Shown: positions 40,258 through 51,140 of the stretch, piece by piece
Layout: each line of letters begins with the position of its first letter
How positions within the stretch are numbered: position 1 is the first letter of the stretch
NCBI GenBank assembly: GCA_018350325.1
Contig: JAEVLN010000003.1
Span: 4,354,745-4,418,744, forward strand
Direction of reading: 5' to 3'
Length of the DNA stretch: 64,000 bases
Source of the DNA: Globodera rostochiensis
Lineage: Eukaryota > Nematoda > Chromadorea > Rhabditida > Heteroderidae
Made by a program: the position numbers and the translations under genes
Notes under the pieces: model-generated
Databases searched by the model: none
What the model was told of the DNA's origin: nothing
Seen by the model: the letters and a program-made list of their open reading frames with translations, nothing else

Positions 40258-42540
40258 GAGAAAATTTTAAAATTTTGTCTGTTTTTCTTAAGATATTTAT
40301 CATTTGCACTAAAATTTAAGATTTCGAAAAAAATTGTTTGTAGAATTTTTTAGAAATTTCTGTTCTGATTTGACAGAATTTCTGGTCTTTTGGGCACCAG
40401 AATTCTGTTTTTTGGTTTTTAAAAAGGGGACCAGAATTCCGTTTCTAATTTGAATTCTCAATTTTATTTTCTACTGACGAATTCGTAATCAGTGCATCAA
40501 AAACATATTTCAGACAATTTAAAAAATATTTTCTATAAATTTTGTCCAAAAGGGTTCCCTCTATGGTTTTTTCAACTTTGAAGAGCCACAACTTTTGACA
40601 AAGTGGGTTCCGACAATTTTTGCGGTTTCGTACTCATCTCGACGACAGAAATCGATTGGTATATGATTCTCAAATTTCGAGCGACTTACGTAAACTCCTC
40701 TGTACCCGTTCACTTTTTTTTTGTACTTTTGTTTTTTTAAATTTAATTATAATTTTATTAATTTAAAAATTGCAAAATAATTCGTTTCTTTCATTTCTTA
40801 TAAATTCGTTTGTTTGTTGTTTTTTTTATGGCGATAAACTGTGATTGAAATGCTTTCAGCAGAACAAAAAGACTTTTATCAAATCTAACGGAGGTAAAAT
40901 AAAGAAAACTAAAGAGTCCGACGAACAACAGAAATTAAATCATTAATTAAAAGCGTGACATTATCCAATTTCGGTGCCGCCCCTTTGCTGCTGTACTTTA
41001 ACGGTTGTAAGCGATCTGAATCAAATAAACAGATCAGCACAAAATTTTTAAGCCATACGTTGAAAAAATTGCCAACCGAAAATATCGGGTTGACCGCGTA
41101 AATCGTGACATTAATTTTGTCGGGTGTTCTTAGTAGAGACCGGACCCAAAACAAAAATTCTATTTCCCGATTTTGAACCTAAAATTAAAAAGCGCAGAAA
41201 AGCTAACACAAAACTCACTCCGATGATCTTTTTGCCGTGTTTTTAAGCGGAGCAGTTTTGATGGCCAACAGAATTTTCTGACGACGCGCAGAGTCCGCAA
41301 CGTCCATCATTTTCTGCACAACTTTGTTGCCGAACGGATGCTTCATCATTTCCAACAAAGGCGGGCTGCCAGAGCCGTTGCTGAACAGAAAGCAACAAAA
41401 ATGAACGGTTTGGGGTTCTCGGGAAACAACTCACTCCGCACAAAACTCGTCGATCAGCGCATTTCTCTGCTCCATCGTCCCAAAAATGAAACACTTGTGG
41501 ATTACGTTGCAGAAGGAGTTGAGATGTCCGTTATTCATAATAATGTTGCCCTGCAGACTGCGCACAATGCGCTCCCGGTCCTCGGGCAGTCCATGCACAA
41601 TCACATGTTCGATCACGTAGCTGCCAAACTTATCCGTGACCAAAGTGGAAACATTCGCGTGCAAACTGCGCACAATGCTCTCCCGGTCTTCAGGCAGTCC
41701 GTGCTCAATCACATGTCTGATCACATGGCTGCCATATGTATCCGTGGCCAAAGAGAGCACATTGCCAAGCAGTTGTTCCAACACCGGACGCTTTTGATGC
41801 TCCGTGCAGTTGTCAAGCACACATCGAATCACCAGACTACCGTATTTATGGACGGACATGGAGGTGATCTTTTGGGGGAGAAAAGATTAAATATTTTATT
41901 TTATTTTAGATCGCATTTTGGGAATTTATATTTGACAAATTTGAAAATTCCGCCCAACACGGTCGGTTAACCGAACCATAACCGGCCTTTTTGGTCCGAA
42001 AACCGGGGTCGTAAAACCGGCTTAACCGGAAAGAAACCGGGTTTTCCGGTTTCGATCGTAAAAAGCTAAATAAATAGTACACGATAATGATTTTTATGGG
42101 AGTTTGTTGAGAAATGAAGTGTATCAGACATTAACAAAGTGATTATTGCATTTGTTAAGCTTTTTTTCCAAAAAAATGTTCGATTTTTAGGGCTGCATTT
42201 TCTGTTTTTATTGTTAAGAAATTTCAAAAATGCCATTTTTTGAGAATTCTGCTGGGGGGAGGTCGGGGTGCCGATAGGCGCCGCGAAAGAAAATTTTATG
42301 ATTTTTAAGTTTTTAGCAATGGGAGAGGTCCCGAGATTTTTTTAATCTGTTTTTGTTAAAAAAATTAATCCAAAAAATTCAATCCTTCGAAGGACTGAAA
42401 TGTTCAAAAAATACAGATCCGGGTTCGGAATTGGTCGAAATGGAGGTCAGATTTGTCGGGATCTACGCCCCCGAGTACCCCTAGAAACACCTTTTAATCG
42501 ACTTTAAGACACAATTATGAAGATTTAAAAGTAAGCACAT
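40258..42540. repeat. Segmental duplication, left copy (partner 49148-51140)
   Basis: The blocks are near identical base for base (for example 40909-41154 against 49806-50051) and include the 3' part of PUF copies B and C plus 3' flank. The right copy lacks one 108-bp PUF repeat inside the exon and lacks about 190 bp corresponding to 42190-42380. High identity implies recent duplication or gene conversion. Confidence 0.85.
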
Positions 42541-45064
42541 TCTCGTGCAGACTGCGCACAATGCGCTCACGGTCTTCGGGCAGTCCATGCACAATCAGAT
42601 GTTCGATTACGTAGCAGCCATATTGATCCATGACCAAAGTGAGCACATTCTCGTGCAGACTGCGGACAATCCGCTCCCGGTCTTCGGGCAATCCATGCTC
42701 AATCACATGTCTGATCACGAGGCTGCCATACTTATCCGTGACCAAAGTGAGCACATTGCCAAGCAGTTGTTCCAACATGGGACGTTTTTGATGCTCCGTG
42801 CAGTGTTCAAGCAGACGTTCGATCACCCGACAGCCGCATTCATGGAGAGAGAGGGAGGTGATCTTTTGAGGGAGGAATATTATATTTTATTTTAGATGGC
42901 ATTTTGGGGTCAGCACATTCTCGTGCAGACTGCGCACAATGCTCTCCCGGTCTTCGTGCAGTCCATGCACAATTAGATGTTGGATGACGAAGTTCCCATA
43001 TTGATCCATGACCAAAGTGAGCACATTCTCGTGCAGACTGCGGACAATCCGCTCCCGGTCTTCGGGCAATCCATGCTCAATCACATGTTGGATGACGAAG
43101 TTCCCATATTGATCCATGACCAAAGTGAGCACATTGCCAAGCAGTTGTTCCAACATGGGACGCTTTTGATGCTCCGTGCAGTGATCAAGCACACATCGAA
43201 TCACCAGACTACCGAATTTATGCCGGGACAGGGAAAGGACTTGCGCCGATAACTCATTGCCTATCTAAATAACATTTTTTTACATATGCAGTCAACCATT
43301 TGAGTCTCCAGGCAAAGGTGACACTTTAGTACCAAGGTCTAAAAACTGGATTAAAAAGCAAGCAACAAATTTTTTTGACGGCGTTTTCAGCACTAAAGAA
43401 ATGGGGGGGGGGGGTCCAATCCAGGCACGTATTTAGGATCCGGTAGACGCCGCCAGGGGCGTAGCCAGAAAAAAATTTCGGAGGGGGGAATTGATCCATC
43501 TGAGCGTGGCGCTCAGATGGCAATCCCGTTTGAGCGCCAGGAGCGGCCCGGCGGTGCCGATAGGCGCCGCCGGGAAAAATTTTGATTTTGATGGCAATTT
43601 GTTAAGAAAATTGGTCAAAAAATTGTAAAACTGCAAAACAATAGGGTCCCCCTATGGTTTTTTTCCTTCAAATTTTCTCTTTGGGGGGGGGGGGGGGGGG
43701 TACGTGCCCCCTCGTACCCCCCCCCCCCTAAATACATGCCTGGTCTAATCGTCAAACGAATTTAAATGATTTTGCCTCAATCTGTGACATTCTATCCACC
43801 GATTCTAACGCCTTCCGGATCACGTGACAGCCGTTTATGTGCAGGGCCAATGTCAACACGTGGCCGCGCAATGCGTCCATCAGGTGAGCCGTCTCCGTCG
43901 GATTGGCACCCTCCAACTTTTGTTGGATGAACCTGGCGAAAAGTTAATGCTAATTCTATAATTAGGTAATCAACAATTGCTTTCTTTGTTTGGGCTAAAC
44001 TTAGCAATGATTTGATTAAAAAGCTTGACAATTCTTGAATTAACGGATTTCTTGGGGAGTGAACAATTTGTTGAAAAAGAAATTCGACGAAACCCATTCG
44101 GTCGCAAATAAAAAGGATTCAAAACATGAAACTTTTCTTTGGTATCGGCGCCAGATTCGGCACGGTAAAAAATTCACCGCTGTAAAAATGGGTAAAATAA
44201 ATTAAATCCCGGTTCCCGTACCGGTTGGACCGGAACTAACCGTAAAAAAGCCCTAAGGATGGAATTTTTGCGATAAAAATCAATTTGGTTGTGGTGTAGG
44301 GGCAGTCTAGTGTGGCCTTATTTGTTAGAAAATTGGTCCAAAAATTACGAATGTTGCAAAACAAAGGGTCCCCCGTAAACAAAAAATGAAATGAAAAACT
44401 TTAAATTTGTTTTTAAATTGGAAAAAGTTAAAGAATTCTTAGAATTGTTTACACACCACCGTAAACGTTCAGAGAAAGTCAGAAAAAATATTTTACATGG
44501 TCGGGAAACTGAACCCCACCCCACCCAACCCAGACTTAAACTGTTCCCACCACGCACCAACTACACCACCCCCAAATCGTATTTTCTCGCTCAAAAATTC
44601 TATTCTTAGGGATGTATTTTGATTTTGCCTTTTCAAAAACCGAGACCGGGATTCAAAAAACTGGGAGTTTCCCGACCGGTCACGACTAACTCTACTGAAA
44701 CCCCACAAAAAGTAACATTTTCAAAAAATGCAGCATCGGCCCTTCCAAAATCAAGAAGCACTATTTTCGGCAAATTCTCCAATTCCAAAACTGATTTGGC
44801 GGGCTGTTCAAATCGTTCACGCAACAATTCCCACCTTGAACCGAGCGGGTCCCGCGCAAACTCCAGGACGTCATTGCCCAAATCGGCGAGTTGAAGATTG
44901 GCAATACGGTTGTTGCGGTAATCGTTCAACAGCTTGGAGCTCTGGCTGGGCCGGCCTGAAATTGCGAAAACTCAAAAAAAAACTTTAAGCCTCTGAAGAG
45001 GTAAATTTATATCAGGGGGTTAATTTTGCGAGGGCCAAAATTTACTGGACGACGTCGACGCCAT
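41219..45064 (-). CDS. Pumilio/PUF family RNA-binding protein copy B with about 13 PUF repeats
   Basis: The phase-consistent exons are 45046-45064 (MASTSS), 44835-44956 (SSKLLNDYRNNRIANLQLAD), 43776-43932, 42917-43264 (three repeats plus a short lead-in), 42539-42862 (exactly 108 codons, three repeats), 41435-41868 and 41219-41380 (HPFGNKVVQKMMDVAD). Counting 36-residue repeats of the form VLTLVMDQYGNFVIQHVIEH gives about 13, against eight in canonical PUF proteins. The extra repeats come from three tandem, phase 0-0 cassettes that begin ITS(L/M)S after an intron. PUF proteins bind single-stranded RNA, about one base per repeat, usually in 3'UTRs. The junction after 43776 needs a GC-AG intron. 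The C-terminus ends in a short KRSS tail and the final exon is unresolved. Almost no N-terminal extension is present. Confidence 0.8.
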
Positions 45065-45120
45065 GCGAGTGTCCCATGAAAGAACGGCCGGGCACTCATT
45101 TTTGATGCATTTATGCAAAA

Positions 45121-46920
45121 ATGTCAGCCGAACAGTTTGAACGTGTCGAATCTAAAACAATTTTGGGACTAAAAAATATGCATACGAATGGAGAGGTTAC
45201 GCCATCCGAACCCCTCCAACTACTTGTAACTTCGCTTTCAACCAATCCAAGTTACTGCAACAAAACGATTTTTGGAAAATTTGGATTTGAAATTGTCGAA
45301 TTCGGGTCCGGAATTGATTGAAAAGAAAGTCAGATTCGGATTCTACGCACCGAAACCCCCTAATCGAAAATTTGGAAAAATTGAAGAATATCAAAAACTT
45401 TTGTTTTTCCTAATATTATATATCAATCAACTCCCCTCGTCGAGACAAATCGAATGGTATCAAAATTTTTATTAGGAAACCACCACTGACCAAAAAATAG
45501 GTAAAATCACTCATATTGGCATTCAAAATTAGGAATTAGTTGATAGAAAATCAAAATTGAGAATTTAAAGTGGTTTTTAAACCGGTTTAAATTTTTGAAA
45601 ATTCAGGAAAAGAAACTTTTTTAAACATCAAAGGCAGATAGGGCAAAAGTTAGACAGTAAGGTGGAAAATAGCAGCCAAAGTACCGCACACTCGACTACG
45701 GCGGCCAATAGGTGGGGCGAGACTCCGGGCTCCGGAAGAAGTCCGCGCGTGACCCGGCTGGGGGTCCCCGCGCGCTCGCCCCCCAGTGGCGCTCGTCAGA
45801 CTTCTTCCTCCGCCCTCCGTCTCGCCCCACTACTTGCTCCGTCATCGCATGCTCGCTGTTGGCGGGCCGTTACACGGCCTTTCATTATTATATCCGGCTT
45901 TGGTACTTAAAAGTCGTTTTTTTGCTTAATTTTCAAAAATTTAAACCGGTTCAAAAACCGTTTTAAATTCTCAATTTTTAATTTTTATTGACGAATTCGT
46001 AATCAGTGCATCAAATACACATTTTCAGACAATTTTTAGAAGAAAAAATTTGTTCTACAAATTTTACCAAAAGGGTCCCCCCTATGGTTTTTCCAAATTT
46101 GAACCGGTTCAAAGTGGTTTCCTAATAAAAATTTTGATACCATTCGATTTGTCTCGACGAAGGGAGTTGATTGATATATAATATTAGGAAAAACAAAAGT
46201 TTTTGATATTCTTCAATTTTACCGAAAATTTTTTGATTTTTTTTTAAAAAATTAAAAAATACACTCCCTAAAAACCGACTCTCAGCGCCCTCACTTCAGT
46301 GCCAGCAATTGAAAGTTTATAACTTTTTGCCAAGCGGTTCAATTCCTTTTTAAATCAATTTTTGTTTGTTTGATTTAGTTGAGTTTAGCGTGCCCAGTGG
46401 TTCGACAGTGAATTCCAAATAAATGTTTTGAACTCGTTGGACATTTCGAATTTTCAACTTCTAAATACTTTAGACCTGTACCTTATCCGTTTTGCTAAAA
46501 AAAAATGCATTTTTAGGCTTGCCTCGAAAATTACAGATTTTTTGAATTGTTCGAATTTTTTACTTTTTCAGGTATTTTACGTATTTTACATCAGTATGTG
46601 GGTCGAAATGCGCTAAAAATAAGGATTTTAAACTTTTTGGAATTTACAGAATTTTCAACAGTAGCACTGCGAAATCACTTACTGTCGAAACCAACCACTG
46701 TCGATAGCACAAAAATAAAGCGCTAAATTTAAGCAAAAAAAAAAAAACGCGTTGTCCCGACAATTTCTCGAGAACGAAAATCAGACGCTTTCCCTCAAAT
46801 TGTTTTTATACTTTTTCACCAAAAACCCAAAGCTAACTCATTGCAAACCTTGTGAATGATTTGCTGGCCGTTCAGAAAATTGCGAATGAAACGGTCGAGC
46901 ATTTTGAACGATTGCGTTAA
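45121..46920 (+). CDS. Uncharacterised small gene head-to-head with PUF copy B
   Basis: The ATG at 45121 lies 56 bp from the divergent PUF start at 45064. Exon 1 encodes MSAEQFERVESKTILGLKNM and ends at a GTAACT donor near 45225. A last exon-like block (about 46840-46920) encodes NDLLAVQKIANETVEHFERL and ends LR with TAA. A middle block (about 46752-46800) encodes ALSRQFLENENQTLSLK. The same modules recur at 53901-54449. The short helical fragments suggest a small coiled-coil protein, but I do not recognise the family. Exon joints are not resolved. Confidence 0.45.
45230..46750. other. Long intron/intergenic part of the PUF-neighbour locus
   Basis: It contains a member of the dispersed GATTCGGATTCTACG repeat family (about 45300-45360) and an inverted pair: 45560-45610 (GTGGTTTTTAAACCGGTTTA) against 45935-45990. 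A GC-rich segment at 45690-45890 has no convincing exon structure. Confidence 0.45.
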
Positions 46921-47257
46921 TTTCTAATTGCTGAAAAGCGCCAATTGAAAAAGTTTTGAATAATAAATAAAACAAATGACACAATGAAACATTGTTTAGC
47001 CGAAATTCCAAAAAAACCAACAAAAAAAAATGCGATATATGAAAAAAAGTTACCAAAAATAAATTTATGCCTATTTTTGGCGACTTTTTTGAACTTTTGT
47101 GACTACCGTATATACAGTTTTAATCCCACCCCCGCTAATAATCCCGTCCTCTTTTTTTCAGGGTGGCTAATTCAAAAAAAGTCAATCTTTAGGGGTGCAT
47201 TTTTGGAGTTTATTACATTTTTCTGTAATAGTGCAGATGGTGCCCCCGGGGGGAAGG

Positions 47258-48145
47258 TACGTTTTGTTCCCGCCGTTTTGTTCCCACCGTTTTGTTCCCG
47301 CCGTTTTGTTCCCACCGTTTTGTTCCCGGGTCGTTTTGTTCCCGAGTCGTTTTGTTCCCGCCGTTTTGTTCCCGGGTTTGTTTTGTTCCCAAACATGTTT
47401 TACATAAAAAACAATGCCAAACAAATCTGAAACCGTCACAAATAGTATTTTTTTTATTTAAATGATTTGAATTAACGCCTAACTTTCTGGCATTATGTTT
47501 CAAATAAATATGCATATCAATTCGGCTGCTGAACGTTTTATTTATTCTTATTTTTTGAAATGTTGAATAAACATCTTTACCCAACTATCTGGCACTTCAT
47601 CAATGTTCTGCGGGCTGAGCAGAAGTCAAGGGATGCGGATTTTGCACGTTTTGTGATGGGTGAAGAGCCGCCAAAGAAGGCTGAAAAGTTTCGCAGGGCG
47701 GATGCACAAATACTCCGACTGGTCGAACGATATGATCCGCTGAACATTGTTGAGATGCTACGGGGAATTTCTCGTTGTTATGTTATGGATCCCGAAGCCG
47801 AAGCATAATTTTTTTTGTTTTCATTACTCCCGGAAATGTTTCTCAATATCCCAAAAAACCTTCAATTTTTTCTAGTTATGATGATTTTCTTAATTTAATG
47901 TGTCTCATTTTTGTTATCCTATTAACAACTGATTACGGGCAAGTTTTTCAAATGTTTAAATTAAAAAAAATACTATTTGTGACGGTTTCAGATTTGTTTG
48001 GCATTGTTTTTTATGTAAAACATGTTTGGGAACAAAACAAACCCGGGAACAAAACGGCGGGAACAAAACGACTCGGGAACAAAACGGTGGGAACAAAACG
48101 GCGGGAACAAAACGGTGGGAACAAAACGGCGGGAACAAAACGATA
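47258..48145. mobile_element. Mutator-like element (MULE) with long TIRs built of tandem repeats
   Basis: Terminal inverted repeats of about 200 bp (47258-47462 and 47953-48145) contain 14-16 bp tandem units (CGTTTTGTTCCCGC). They are followed by a conserved inner part, GAAACCGTCACAAATAGTAT, present inverted at the other end. Between them is one ORF related to the C-terminus of MULE transposases. No 9-bp target duplication could be recognised. The element is too short to encode a full transposase, so it is a deletion derivative. Confidence 0.75.
47560..47808 (+). pseudogene. MULE transposase C-terminal fragment
   Basis: 82 residues, NKHLYPTIWHFINVLRAEQK through KFRRADAQILRLVERYDPLN and EMLRGISRCY. 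They resemble the extreme C-terminus of nematode Mutator-like transposases (the LYPxIWxFIxxLxxEQ motif). The DDE catalytic core and zinc finger are missing. The fragment is enclosed by inverted repeats at 47258-48145. Confidence 0.6.
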
Positions 48146-48238
48146 CCCACTCGCCCCCGGCTATCGGACATTTCGTCCAAATTATTCAACTTTGGCTTAA
48201 TTTTAAATAATTCATCTTTCTAAAATACTTTACAATAG

Positions 48239-49147
48239 GGTTGAGTGGGACCGGGACTTTTGTGAAAAACCTTCCCGGGACCAGAAAAACCGGGACCAAG
48301 ATTTTCAACCGGAACCGGGACCGGGACTTTTCAAGGGAAAATTTTTTTTGTAATGTTCAATGGTAAAACAAAAAAATTTTTTGTTATTCAAAAATATTTT
48401 CCTCATTGTCTTTAACTTCAATTTTATCGTATCATTTTTTGAGATTTACTTTTAGGGAGGGTGGGGGTCGGCGGTGCCGATAGGCGCCGCCGAGAAAAAT
48501 TTTTGAAACTTTGACTCAATTTTGTTAAAGAATTTCATCAAAATTTTAGCATTTGCTTCGAAATTTATAGAAAAAAACTCGTTTACGTAAGAGTGGAGGA
48601 TGTCCGGCGGCAACGACAGGCGCCGCCGGAGAAATTTTTACAAAAATTGGCAATCTTTGAAAAATAAAAAATAAAAAAAAATAAAATTATTTTTTATTTT
48701 TTCAGGTTTTTTTTAAGGAAGTTAAAGCAAAAATTCAGGAAGATGTGATGAATTCAAATAAATGTTTTACTCAGGCGGACTCGAACCCGACACAAACATT
48801 TGACTTGCCGAAAGACAAACCACTAAGACACCGAGTTCTCTTGGGAGTCCCTTGTAAAAAAGATTGAAATTGTCATTCGATGATGCCATCATTAGGGGTG
48901 TAAATTTAATCCCGGTTGGTCCCGGTCCCGGCGGGACCAAAAAACCGGGACCGGGACTTTCAGATTTTAAAAAGTTCCGTCCCGACCGGGACACTAAAAG
49001 TAAGGCAAGAGACAGGGCAAGAGTCAAAGCAAGAGAAAACATTTTAATACCAATGAAAGACAATGAAGAGCGCTCGTTTTTTGCTATATGTAAGCAAAAA
49101 CGAAGTGTTTGGACCAGGGATGTGCTCTGTCTGTTCTGAAAATTTTC
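48239..49147. other. Dispersed-repeat region with tRNA-like relic
   Basis: Two GGGACCGGGACTTTT-type elements (48239-48335 and 48897-48995) resemble ones at 44205-44245. A tRNA-like minus-strand segment at about 48770-48840 has GGTGTCTTAGTGG (A-box-like) and GGGTTCGAGTCC (B-box), but the stems pair poorly. No protein gene is supported. Confidence 0.45.
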
Positions 49148-51140
49148 GAGAAAATTTTAAAATTTTGTCTGTTTTTCTTAAGATATTTATCATTTGCACT
49201 AAAATTTAAGATTTCGAAAAAAATTGTTTGTAGAATTTTTTAGAAATTTCTGTTCTGATTTGACATAATTTCTGGTCTTTTGGGCACAGAATTCTGTTTT
49301 TTGGTTTTTAAAAAGGGGACCAGAATTCCGTTTCTAATTTGAATTCTCAATTTTATTTTCTACTGACGAATTCGTAATCAGTGCATCAAAAACATATTTC
49401 AGACAATTTAAAAAATATTTTCTATAAATTTTGTCCAAAAGGGTTCCCTCTATGGTTTTTTCAACTTTGAAGAGCCACAACTTTTGACAAAGTGGGTTCC
49501 GACAATTTTTGCGGTTTCGTACTCATCTCGACGACAGAAATCGATTGGTATATGATTCTCAAATTTCGAGCGACTTACGTAAACTCCTCTGTACCCGTTC
49601 ACTTTTTTTTTGTACTTTTGTTTTTTTAAATTTAATTATAATTTTATTAATTTAAAAATGTTTTTAATGCAAAATAATTCGTTTCTTTCATTTCTTATAA
49701 ATTCGTTTGTTTGTTGTTTTTTTTATGGCGATAAACTGTGATTGAAATGCTTTCAGCAGAACAAAAAGACTTTTATCAAATCTAACGGAGGTAAAATAAA
49801 GAAAACTAAAGAGTCCGACGAACAACAGAAATTAAATCATTAATTAAAAGCGTGACATTATCCAATTTCGGTGCCGCCCCTTTGCTGCTGTACTTTAACG
49901 GTTGTAAGCGATCTGAATCAAATAAACAGATCAGCACAAAATTTTTAAGCCATACGTTGAAAAAATTGCCAACCGAAAATATCGGGTTGACCGCGTAAAT
50001 CGTGACATTAATTTTGTCGGGTGTTCTTAGTAGAAACCGGACCCAAAACAAAAATTCTATTTCCCGATTTTGAACCTAAAATTAAAAAGCGCAGAAAAGC
50101 TAACACAAAACTCACTCCGATGATCTTTTTGCCGTGTTTTTAAGCGGAGCAGTTTTGATGGCCAACAGAATTTTCTGACGACGCGCAGAGTCCGCAACGT
50201 CCATCATTTTCTGCACAACTTTGTTGCCGAACGGATGCTTCATCATTTCCAACAAAGGCGGGCTGCCAGAGCCGTTGCTGAACAGAAAGCAACAAAAATG
50301 AACGGTTTGGGGTTCTCGGGAAACAACTCACTCCGCACAAAACTCGTCGATCAGCGCATTTCTCTGCTCCATCGTCCCAAAAATGAAACACTTGTGGATT
50401 ACGCTGCAGAAGGAGTTGAGATGTCCGTTATACATAATAATGTTGCCCTGCAGACTGCGCACAATGCGCTCCCGGTCTTCGGGCAGTCCATGTTCAATCA
50501 CATGTTCGATCACGAAGCAGCCATACTGATCCGTGGCCAAAGAGAGCACATTGCCAAGCAGTTGTTCCAACACGGGACGCTTTTGATGCTCCGTGCAGTT
50601 GTCAAGCACACATCGAATCACCAGACTACCGTATTTATGGACGGACATGGAGGTGATCTTTTGGGGGAGAAAAGATTAAATATTTTATTTTATTTTAGAT
50701 CGCATTTTGGGAATTTATATTTGACAAATTTGAAAATTCCGCCCAACACGGTCGGTTAACCGAACCATAACCGGCCTTTTTGGTCCGAAAACCGGGGTCG
50801 TAAAACCGGCTTAACCGGAAAGAAACCGGGTTTTCCGGTTTCGATCGTAAAAAGCTAAATAAATAGTACACGATAATGATTTTTATGGGAGTTTGTTGAG
50901 AAATGAAGTGTATCAGACATTAACAAAGTGATTATTGCATTTGTTAAGCTTTTTTTCCAAAAAAATGTTCGATTTTTAATTCAATCCTTCGAAGGACTGA
51001 AATGTTCAAAAAATACAGATCCGGGTTCGGAATTGGTCGAAATGGAGGTCAGATTTGTCGGGATCTACGCCCCCGAGTACCCCTAGAAACACCTTTTAAT
51101 CGACTTTAAGACACAATTATGAAGATTTTAAAAGTAAGCA
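49148..51140. repeat. Segmental duplication, right copy (partner 40258-42540)
   Basis: Near-identical counterpart of the left copy, including the 3'-flank block with the open frame RTPDKINVTIYAVNPIFSVG, which is conserved in both copies but has no recognised domain. It differs mainly by deletion of one 108-bp PUF repeat and of the 42190-42380 segment. Confidence 0.85.

Noticed and set aside
41129..41154. Minus-strand 81-codon frames at 40909-41154 and 49806-50051 as the last PUF exon
   Set aside because: They are conserved only because the whole block is duplicated. The frame begins within a MITE-like GGTCTCTACT end, has no PUF similarity, and is absent downstream of copy A.
48770..48840. 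Functional tRNA on the minus strand
   Set aside because: A- and B-box-like sequences are present, but the acceptor, anticodon and T stems do not pair as a cloverleaf. Kept only as a relic within a repeat region.
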